The notes under the pieces: model-generated
Told to the model about the DNA's origin: nothing
Databases searched by the model: none
The model's input: the letters and a program-made list of their open reading frames with translations, nothing else
Part shown: positions 9,603 through 16,191 of the stretch, piece after piece
Layout: each line of letters opens with the position of its first letter
Numbering within the stretch: position 1 is the first letter of the stretch
Position numbers and translations under genes: made by a program
Assembly: GCA_013298125.1 (NCBI GenBank)
Contig: JAAFJP010000011.1
Coordinates: 99,360-163,359, forward strand
Origin: Cytophagales bacterium
GTDB taxonomy: Bacteria > Bacteroidota > Bacteroidia > Cytophagales > Spirosomataceae
Direction of reading: 5' to 3'
Length of the DNA: 64,000 nucleotides

Positions 9603-11033
9603 TCAATATAAAACCCAAGTATCCTTAGAACCTCCCCCTTGTGAAGAATTTACAACTAACGACCCTTTCCGCAAAGCTACACGAGTAAGCCCCCCAGGAA
9701 TCACCTCAACGCCATTTCCATAGAGAATGTACGGACGTAAATCCACATGGCGACCTTCGGCGTGGTCATCAATCAGACAGGGAACTCTTGATAAAGAAAT
9801 CGTTGGTTGAGCAATATAATTTCGTGGATTTGCCTTGATTCTTGCCTTGAAAATCTCTTGTTCTTCTTTGGTCGATTTTGGACCAATCAACATTCCATAA
9901 CCGCCCGCTTCGTTGGCTTCTTTCACCACTAATTTTTCAATATTTTCTAAAACATATTTACAGTCATCTTCTTCTCCACAGATATAGGTTTCGACATTTG
10001 GCAAAATGGCATCTTCACCCAGATAGTATTTGATGATACGAGGAACATAGGCATAAATCACCTTATCGTCCGCAACACCCGTACCTGGGGCATTGGCAAG
10101 GGCGATTCTACCTTTTTTATACACCTCAAAAATCCCAGGAATGCCAATCATCGAGCGTGGATTGAAGGCGGTTGGGTCGAGGAAAGTATCATCAATCCTT
10201 CGGTAAATCGTATCTACAATCTGAAAGCCTTTGGTCGTCCTCATTTTTACGTAACCATCGTGTACTACCAAATCACGAGCATCGACCAACTCAACACCCA
10301 TTTGTTGTGCCAAATACGAATGCTCAAAATAGGCAGAATTATAAATCCCAGGGGTTAAAACACACACCGTTGGATTGGGTCTGCCTGAGATATGCTGCAA
10401 CATTTGGAGCAATTTATTTGGATAATCAGAGATGGATTGCACACGAGTTTTACCCAAAACCTCTGGAAAAGTTCGCTTCAATAATTCCCGATTTTCGAGC
10501 ATATACGACACGCCCGACGGGCAACGAAGATTGTCTTCCAAAACCATAAATTTACCATCATCACCCCGAATCAAATCCGTGCCTGTGATGTGTATATAGA
10601 TGCCCTTGGGCGGACGAATGCCTATGCAAGGACGAAGGAAATCTTTGGAAGTTTCAATCAATTCACGGGGAACTATGCCGTCTTTCAGAATCTTTTGGTC
10701 GTGATAAATATCGTCCAAAAACATATTTAAAGCCTGAATACGTTGAATCAGCCCACGTTCTGTCCGTTTCCAGTCCTCAGCTTCGATGACTCTCGGGATT
10801 ATATCAACGGGCATGATTCTTTCCGTACCTTCGTTTTCGGAATAGACATTAAAAGTAATTCCCATTGCCATCAAAGAGCGTTCTGCGGCTTGATGTCGGC
10901 GGATAAATTCCTCTATTTTGAGTTGCTCCGTACGTTCCTTAAATGCCTCATAGCCCATACGGACATTGCCGTTTTCATCAAACATTTCATCGAAGAATCC
11001 TTCGGTATTATAATTGTCGTAACTGAAATTCAT
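9603..11033 (-). CDS. Circularly permuted type 2 ATP-grasp protein
   Basis: The protein has 476 residues. Recognisable blocks are GYEAFKERTEQLKIEEFIRR, MPVDIIPRVIEAEDWKRTER, PPKGIYIHITGTDLIRGDDG, VLEDNLRCPSGVSYMLENR and DLRPYILYGNGVEVIPGGLT with the terminal SSQGGGSKDTWVL. This is the DUF404/DUF407 family of circularly permuted ATP-grasp enzymes. Members are thought to form peptide or amide bonds, and they are often encoded with an alpha-E domain protein and a transglutaminase-like protease. Neither partner is in the neighbourhood here, so the substrate is open. It leads the two-gene minus-strand unit with the Uma2 gene. Confidence 0.9.
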   Translation of the reverse strand: MNFSYDNYNTEGFFDEMFDENGNVRMGYEAFKERTEQLKIEEFIRRHQAAERSLMAMGITFNVYSENEGTERIMPVDIIPRVIEAEDWKRTERGLIQRIQALNMFLDDIYHDQKILKDGIVPRELIETSKDFLRPCIGIRPPKGIYIHITGTDLIRGDDGKFMVLEDNLRCPSGVSYMLENRELLKRTFPEVLGKTRVQSISDYPNKLLQMLQHISGRPNPTVCVLTPGIYNSAYFEHSYLAQQMGVELVDARDLVVHDGYVKMRTTKGFQIVDTIYRRIDDTFLDPTAFNPRSMIGIPGIFEVYKKGRIALANAPGTGVADDKVIYAYVPRIIKYYLGEDAILPNVETYICGEEDDCKYVLENIEKLVVKEANEAGGYGMLIGPKSTKEEQEIFKARIKANPRNYIAQPTISLSRVPCLIDDHAEGRHVDLRPYILYGNGVEVIPGGLTRVALRKGSLVVNSSQGGGSKDTWVLY

Positions 11034-11162
11034 AGGTTCTAATTTTCTTGTTTCTCTAATTTAGTAGATTTGTGGTGTTTTTCAAAATTTAATGTTTGGC
11101 GGAGGGTGAATTGAGGATAAATACTTAGAGATTGGCTACACAGATAAGGCAGATTTTATCCG

Positions 11163-11184
11163 TGACAGGTGTCTTCACTTGTCA
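11163..11184. repeat. REP-like hairpin
   Basis: TGACAGGTG (11163-11171) pairs with CACTTGTCA (11176-11184), with one G:T pair and a 4-nt loop. No T-run follows, so it resembles a REP-type palindrome more than a terminator. Confidence 0.5.
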
Positions 11185-11221
11185 AATGAAACAAGAATAA
11201 AATGTTTTACATAAAATTCTA

Positions 11222-11257
11222 AAAATCAGTCAGTTGTAGAACTGGCTGATTTTTTTT
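11222..11257. terminator. Bidirectional terminator-like hairpin
   Basis: AATCAGTCAGTT (11224-11235) pairs with AACTGGCTGATT (11240-11251) with one G:T pair. On the plus strand it is followed by a run of T. On the minus strand it is followed by TTTTT. The 297-bp gap between the ATP-grasp gene and tRNA-Arg holds this hairpin, the REP-like hairpin and the tRNA promoter. I see no gene that this terminator obviously serves on the plus strand. Confidence 0.6.
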
Positions 11258-11278
11258 GTAATATTTTAAGGATTGGGA

Positions 11279-11309
11279 TTGGGATTTTAAAAATAAAGCC
11301 TTAATTTTG
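11279..11309 (+). promoter_or_regulatory. Promoter of tRNA-Arg(ACG)
   Basis: TTG at 11279-11281, a 20-nt spacer, then TAATTTTG at 11302-11309. This fits the Bacteroidota primary sigma pattern (TTG, 19-21 nt, TAnnTTTG). The tRNA begins 21 bp downstream. Confidence 0.75.
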
Positions 11310-11330
11310 CAGTCCGAAATAACGGAAAAT

Positions 11331-11404
11331 GGTTTCGTAGCTCAATTGGATAGAGCATCTCACTACGGATGAGAAGGTTTGGGGTTCGAATCCCTACGAG
11401 ATCA
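11331..11404 (+). tRNA. tRNA-Arg (anticodon ACG)
   Basis: A cloverleaf can be drawn. The acceptor GGTTTCG pairs with CGAGATC (two G:U pairs). The D stem is GCTC/GAGC and the anticodon stem TCTCA/TGAGA with loop CTACGGA, giving anticodon ACG. The T arm is TGGGG-TTCGAAT-CCCTA. CCA is not encoded. It reads CGN arginine codons after A34 deamination. It is followed closely by a terminator and then by the restriction-modification operon. Confidence 0.95.
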
Positions 11405-11409
11405 CACTT

Positions 11410-11443
11410 AACCCTTCATACACTGTGTATGAAGGGTTTTTTA
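11410..11443 (+). terminator. Terminator of tRNA-Arg
   Basis: AACCCTTCATACA (11410-11422) pairs perfectly with TGTATGAAGGGTT (11426-11438) and is followed by a T-run. Confidence 0.9.
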
Positions 11444-11460
11444 TTGAAATGGTGAGTAAG

Positions 11461-11518
11461 TGGGATAGTGAAAAATATTTTGAAAAAATCGAAAATATTT
11501 TTCACTATCCCATTTTTT
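11461..11518. repeat. Perfect 21-bp inverted repeat followed by a T-run
   Basis: The arms are 11461-11481 (TGGGATAGTGAAAAATATTT and one more T) and 11492-11511, exact complements with a 10-nt loop, followed by TTTTTTT. The stem is unusually long for a terminator and it follows another complete terminator by only 18 bp. It marks the left edge of the restriction-modification region. The rest of this 300-bp gap (11519-11704) shows one TGTCTGAA-like motif near 11554 and nothing else clear. Confidence 0.8.
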
Positions 11519-11704
11519 TCTGAAATTGTAAGTAAATTTTACTAATCTACCGAATTGTCTGAAAGATGATTCCTATCAAAACCATGAAATTAATAGACTC
11601 TTGTTCACCTTTGCCTCATTGCTTTTCTGATACTTTCCGTATCAATTCTTAATTAATCAACTCATTTTTTATTTAAAATCATAGCGTGAAAGCACGCAAA
11701 GCGT

Positions 11705-13165
11705 ATGTTTGAACAAACTTTTAAAAATATTGACGACCTTCTTTACAAAGATTCAGGAGCGGATAGTGAATTGGATTATATCGGGCAGACTTCTTGGGTG
11801 ATGTTTTTGCGATACCTTGACGAACTGGAACAGGACAAAGCTGACCAAGCTGAATTGGAAGGCAAAGAATACACGTATATCCTTGATGAAGAATACCGTT
11901 GGGGTACTTGGGCAATGCCTAAAAACGAAGACGGTAAATTAGATATTCATAAAGCTATGACGGGCGTTGATTTGGTGCAATTTGTGGATTTGAAATTGTT
12001 TCCTTACTTGGCTGGGTTCAAGTTGAAAAACATGGATAATCCTCAGACGATTCAGTATAAAATCGGTGAGATTTTCTCTGAACTCAAAAATAAAATTCAA
12101 AGTGGTTATAACCTCCGTGAGATTTTGGGTTATGCCGATGAATTGCCTTTTCGGAGTAATACCGATAAGCACGAATTGAGTCATTTGTACGAAACGAAAA
12201 TCAAAAATATGGGTAATGCAGGGCGTAATGGTGGACAATACTACACGCCACGACCCCTTATCCGTGCGATGATTGCGGTGATTAAACCCAAAATTGGCGA
12301 GCGTATTTATGATGGTGCTGTCGGTTCGGCTGGCTTCCTTTGTGAGGCTTATGAATATTTGACCCGTGACCGTGAAAGCCTGACGACTACCGATTTGGAA
12401 ACCCTCCAAACCAAGACTTTTTACGGAAAAGAGAAAAAGAATTTGGCGTATATCATCGGGATTATGAACATGATTTTGCATGGTATTGAAGCCCCTAACA
12501 TCATCCATACCAATACGTTGTCTGAAAATATTTCTCAGATTCAAGAGAAAGACCGTTACCATGTAATCTTCGCCAATCCTCCCTTTGGTGGAAAAGAACG
12601 CCCCGAAGTGCAACAGAATTTTGATATAAAAACGGGTGAAACGGCTTTCCTTTTCTTACAACATTTTATCAAAAACTTGAAAGCGGGTGGTAGGGCTGCC
12701 ATTGTGATTAAGAATACCTTTTTGAGTAATTCAGACAATGCTTCGGTATCGCTCAGAAAGCATTTATTAGAAACCTGTAACCTCCATACCGTGTTGGATA
12801 TGCCCGCAGGTACGTTTACGGGTGCGGGTGTGAAAACGGTAACGCTATTTTTTACCAAAGGAGAACCTACGCAAAGTGTTTGGTACTATCAGTTTGATGC
12901 AGGGCGAAGCATGGGTAAAACCAATGCTTTGAACGATGTGGATATGCAGGAGTTTATTACGCTCCAAGCAACGAAACCCAACACAGAAAAAAGTTGGAGC
13001 ATCAAGATTGCCGATGTACAAACGCATAACTACGACCTCAGCGTAAAGAACCCAAACACGCCCGAAGAAGCACCGCTAAGAAGCCCAATGGATATTTTGA
13101 CAGAAATGCAAAGCCTTGATGTTGAGACAAATGAGATTTTATTGACGATTAAAAATTTGATTTGA
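11705..13165 (+). CDS. hsdM: Type I restriction-modification DNA methyltransferase subunit M
   Basis: The protein has 486 residues and transfers methyl groups from S-adenosylmethionine to adenine N6 in the HsdM2S complex. The N-terminal HsdM helical domain (FKNIDDLLYKDSGADSELDY) is followed by the Rossmann methylase. The AdoMet motif is IYDGAVGSAGFLCEAYEY near residue 202, where G-S-A-G replaces the common G-S-G-G. The catalytic motif NPPFGG lies at about 289-294. RAAIVIKNTFLSN and PAGTFTGAGVKTVTLFF are family blocks. Length is normal. It starts an operon continuing with a DUF1016 gene, hsdS, a GxxExxY gene and hsdR. Confidence 0.96.
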   Translation: MFEQTFKNIDDLLYKDSGADSELDYIGQTSWVMFLRYLDELEQDKADQAELEGKEYTYILDEEYRWGTWAMPKNEDGKLDIHKAMTGVDLVQFVDLKLFPYLAGFKLKNMDNPQTIQYKIGEIFSELKNKIQSGYNLREILGYADELPFRSNTDKHELSHLYETKIKNMGNAGRNGGQYYTPRPLIRAMIAVIKPKIGERIYDGAVGSAGFLCEAYEYLTRDRESLTTTDLETLQTKTFYGKEKKNLAYIIGIMNMILHGIEAPNIIHTNTLSENISQIQEKDRYHVIFANPPFGGKERPEVQQNFDIKTGETAFLFLQHFIKNLKAGGRAAIVIKNTFLSNSDNASVSLRKHLLETCNLHTVLDMPAGTFTGAGVKTVTLFFTKGEPTQSVWYYQFDAGRSMGKTNALNDVDMQEFITLQATKPNTEKSWSIKIADVQTHNYDLSVKNPNTPEEAPLRSPMDILTEMQSLDVETNEILLTIKNLI

Positions 13166-13234
13166 TGCTGATTGGACAAATTGTGCAACGCACCGTTGCA
13201 CATTTGTCCTGATTAGCTTGACAAGAAATAGCAA

Positions 13235-14254
13235 ATGGAAAACAAACCCACTTTACAAAATAATCTTTTACTCACTGACGTACTGGCTATTTTGCAAACA
13301 GCCAGACAAAAAGCATACAGTGCCGTCAATACGGCTATGGTGCAAGCCTATTGGTTGATGGGCAAACGGATTGTGGAAGAAGAACAAAAAGGAGAGCAAA
13401 AGGCTGTTTATGGAGAGGCATTACTTAAAAATCTGTCAGTAGCATTAACGGCTGAATTGGGAAAAGGATTTTCGTATGCCAATCTTAGAAATTTTAGACA
13501 ATTCTATCTCACTTATCCTGATGCTGAGATTTGCTACGCAGTGTGTAGCAAATTGACATGGAGTCATAATCGCCTGATAATGAGAGTAGAAAATCCTGAT
13601 GCAAGAAATTATTATTTGGAAGAATGTGCCAATCAAAATTGGAGTACACGCACCTTAGAACGAAATATCAATACTTTTTACTACCAAAGGTTATTGTCTT
13701 CGCAACAAAAACAGGATATACAAACGCCCGAAAAAACGGACGTAAATGATTTTATCAAAGACCCTTACGTTTTTGAGTTTTTGAATATCCCCGAACCTTT
13801 TGCTACCTTAGAAAAAGACATAGAAAGTGCCTTGATTGAAAATTTGCAGGCTTTTTTGTTGGAATTGGGTAAAGGCTTTTCGTTTGTGGGAAGACAATTT
13901 AGAATTTCTACCGAAACGAGCCACTACTTTATTGACCTTGTTTTTTATAATTATTTACTCAAATGTTTTGTGCTTTTTGACCTAAAAACAACCAAACTGA
14001 GCCACCAAGATACGGGGCAAATGGATATGTATATCCGTATGTTTGACGACCTCAAAAAACAAGATAACGACAACCCTACCATTGGGATAATACTCTGTGC
14101 CGAAAAAGATGAAACCGTTGTGAAATACAGTATTTTGAAAGAACACAAGCAACTATTTGCTACTAAATATATGCCCTATTTGCCCACAGAAGAAGAACTA
14201 ATTGCGGAAATAGCCCGTGAAAAACGATTGATTCAAGAAAAAAATGACAAATAA
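13235..14254 (+). CDS. DUF1016 (YhcG-type) PDDEXK nuclease domain protein
   Basis: The protein has 339 residues. The N-terminal half (LAILQTARQKAYSAVNTAMV, YWLMGKRIVEEEQKGEQKAV, GKGFSYANLRNFRQFYLTYP) is the DUF1016 N-terminal domain. The C-terminal half has a PD-(D/E)XK fold with FIDLVFYNYLLKCFVLFDLK, in which D and D-x-K would be the catalytic residues. Proteins of this kind are often embedded in type I restriction operons of Bacteroidota, but their role is not established. It lies 69 bp after hsdM, and its last codons overlap the hsdS start by 11 bp, which suggests translational coupling. Confidence 0.88.
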   Translation: MENKPTLQNNLLLTDVLAILQTARQKAYSAVNTAMVQAYWLMGKRIVEEEQKGEQKAVYGEALLKNLSVALTAELGKGFSYANLRNFRQFYLTYPDAEICYAVCSKLTWSHNRLIMRVENPDARNYYLEECANQNWSTRTLERNINTFYYQRLLSSQQKQDIQTPEKTDVNDFIKDPYVFEFLNIPEPFATLEKDIESALIENLQAFLLELGKGFSFVGRQFRISTETSHYFIDLVFYNYLLKCFVLFDLKTTKLSHQDTGQMDMYIRMFDDLKKQDNDNPTIGIILCAEKDETVVKYSILKEHKQLFATKYMPYLPTEEELIAEIAREKRLIQEKNDK

Positions 14255-15464
14255 CATGAGAAAAGGATGGGAAATAAAAAGGCTAAAAGAAGTTTGTGAA
14301 AAAATTACAGATGGTACTCATCAAACGCCTACATATTTTGATAGTGGATATATTTTCCTATCATCAGGAAATGTAACAAGTGGAATAATCAATTGGGATA
14401 AAATCAAATACATAGATGAACAGCAACATTTAGAAATGCAAAAGAGGGTATCTCCTAAAATTAATGACATCCTTTTAGCTAAAAATGGGACTACTGGGGT
14501 TGCTGCAATGGTTGATAGAGATGTAGATTTTGACATATACGTTAGCCTTGCATTATTACGACCAATAAAGGTTATAACTCCGCATTATTTACTGTATTTT
14601 ATCAACTCACCACTGGCAAAAGCACAATTTAATAGTAGGCTAAAAGGTGCAGGAGTACCAAATCTTCATTTAAACGAGATTAGGGAGGTTGAAATTCCTT
14701 TTCCAAATGACAAAAAAGAACAACAACGCATTGTCTCTATTTTAGATGAAGCCTTTTCTTCTATTGAGCAAGCCAAAGAGAATTTGCAACGCAATTTGCA
14801 AAATGCCAAAGAGCTTTTTCAGAGTGAAATGAATAGTATTTTTACGAATAAAGGTGAGGGGTGGGAAGAGAAAAAGTTGGGAGAAGTTTGTGAAACAATT
14901 TCTGATGGAGACCATCAACCACCTCCAAAAACAGAAGAAGGAGTACCTTTTATAACAATTTCCAATATTAACAAAGAAACAAATCGAATTGATTTCTCAC
15001 ATACATATAATGTTTCGACAGAATATTTTGAAAAGATAAAACCGAATAGAAAGCCTCAAAAAGGGGATGTTTTATATACGGTAACAGGCTCATACGGTAT
15101 TCCAGTTTTAATAGACTTTGAAAAAAATTTTTGTTTCCAACGCCACATTGGTTTAATACGTCCAAGTAATAAACTTGATAAACAATTTCTATTTTACTGG
15201 ATTTTATCTCCAAATTGTTTTAGGCAAGCTCACGACACTGCCACAGGGACAGCACAAAAAACGGTATCACTTAATTCTTTGAGAAGTTTTAAAATAAGTG
15301 TTCCAAACCTCGAAACCCAACAAAAAATTGTCCAACAACTCGACAAATTATCAACCGAGACGAAGCGATTAGAGGCGATGTATCAGCAGAAATTGGATGC
15401 TTTGGAGGAATTGAAGAAGAGTATTTTGCAGAAGGCTTTTAGTGGGGAGTTGTCTGAACGGTGA
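14244..15464 (+). CDS. hsdS: Type I restriction-modification specificity subunit S
   Basis: The protein has 406 residues with two target-recognition halves of similar layout. These begin WEIKRLKEVCEKITDGTHQT (about residue 9) and WEEKKLGEVCETISDGDHQP (about 210). Each is followed by a helical conserved region, KEQQRIVSILDEAFSSIEQA and then TQQKIVQQLDKLSTETKRLE. The two halves recognise the two parts of a bipartite DNA site. ATG at 14244 overlaps the previous gene; ATG at 14256 would also serve. The final codons (LSER and stop) fall inside the dispersed TGTCTGAAC repeat, which continues past the stop. Confidence 0.95.
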   Translation: MTNNMRKGWEIKRLKEVCEKITDGTHQTPTYFDSGYIFLSSGNVTSGIINWDKIKYIDEQQHLEMQKRVSPKINDILLAKNGTTGVAAMVDRDVDFDIYVSLALLRPIKVITPHYLLYFINSPLAKAQFNSRLKGAGVPNLHLNEIREVEIPFPNDKKEQQRIVSILDEAFSSIEQAKENLQRNLQNAKELFQSEMNSIFTNKGEGWEEKKLGEVCETISDGDHQPPPKTEEGVPFITISNINKETNRIDFSHTYNVSTEYFEKIKPNRKPQKGDVLYTVTGSYGIPVLIDFEKNFCFQRHIGLIRPSNKLDKQFLFYWILSPNCFRQAHDTATGTAQKTVSLNSLRSFKISVPNLETQQKIVQQLDKLSTETKRLEAMYQQKLDALEELKKSILQKAFSGELSER

Positions 15465-15688
15465 TTCGTTGTGAAATTGTCTGAACTGTGATTTTTTTGA
15501 TTTTTTTGATTACTATGTTTGAATCAAAAAAATCACATAAATCACAAGAATCACAGTTAAGACAGAAATCAGAAAAATCACGGAAATCACAAGAATCACA
15601 GTTAAGACAGAAATCAGAAAAAAGTCACATAAATCATACAAATCATAACGGTGCGACGTTTCGCAATCACAGTTAAGACAGAAATCAC
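15450..15688. repeat. Cluster of TGTCTGAAC / GTGATT fold-back repeats
   Basis: Forward copies begin TTGTCTGAACGGTGATT (15450) and TTGTCTGAACTGTGATT (about 15478). After a run of TTTTTTGATT units the sequence turns over into complementary units (AAATCACAAGAATCACAG followed by TTAAGACAG). Three CACAGTTAAGACAGAAATCA copies occur (near 15553, 15598 and 15668). A 62-codon frame here is only translation of the repeat. There are no unique spacers, so this is not a CRISPR array. Confidence 0.85.
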
Positions 15689-15706
15689 AATTTAAAAAGA
15701 AACAAA

Positions 15707-16114
15707 ATGATAAACGAGCAGTACAAATATTCGGAACTGACTTCCAAGATTATCGGTTGTGCCATGACGGTTCATAAAGCGTTAGGAAATGGCTTTCAAG
15801 AGGTTATTTATCAAAGAGCATTGGCAATTGAAATGCGTTTGGCAGGAATTACGTTTAACCGAGAGTTTGAAATGCCCATTTTTTATCGAGAAGAACATAT
15901 AGGCACAAGGCGTGTCGATTTTTTAGTAGAAGGGGTAATTTCTGTTGAATTAAAAGCAATCTTTAAGTTAGAGGATGTACATTACGCCCAAGCCATTAAT
16001 TATTTAGAAGCCTATAATCTTGAAATTGGACAGCTAATAAATTTCGGAGGAACAAGCCTGGATTTTAAAAGACTTACCAATAAAAAATATAAACCATTGA
16101 TTGTAAGTAATTGA
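15707..16114 (+). CDS. GxxExxY-family protein
   Basis: The protein has 135 residues. Residues 29-37 contain GFQEVIY, the GxxExxY motif, preceded by SKIIGCAMTVHKALGNG. RRVDFLVEGVISVELKAIFK supplies D and E-x-K in the PD-(D/E)XK pattern, and EAYNLEIGQLINFGGTSLDF completes the family profile. The biochemical role is unknown, although a nuclease-like fold is apparent. It lies inside the type I restriction operon between hsdS and hsdR, flanked on both sides by TGTCTGAAC repeats, so it may have been carried in as a cassette. Confidence 0.9.
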   Translation: MINEQYKYSELTSKIIGCAMTVHKALGNGFQEVIYQRALAIEMRLAGITFNREFEMPIFYREEHIGTRRVDFLVEGVISVELKAIFKLEDVHYAQAINYLEAYNLEIGQLINFGGTSLDFKRLTNKKYKPLIVSN

Positions 16115-16154
16115 TAATCAAAATATTAAATTGTTAATACACTATTTTCATAGT

Positions 16155-16190
16155 AATCAAAAGAATCAAATAAATCATAGTTCAGACAAT
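16155..16190. repeat. TGTCTGAAC-type repeat abutting hsdR start
   Basis: On the minus strand this reads ATTGTCTGAACTATGATTT followed by GATT units. It ends 1 bp before the hsdR ATG and is the same family as at 2851-2962 and 15450-15688. Confidence 0.75.
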
Positions 16191-16191
16191 T

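Noticed and set aside
15450..15688. Possible CRISPR array (direct repeats CACAGTTAAGACAGAAATCA)
   Set aside because: Copies are irregularly spaced, partly inverted and built from the same GATT units as the DNA between them; there are no unique spacers and no cas genes.
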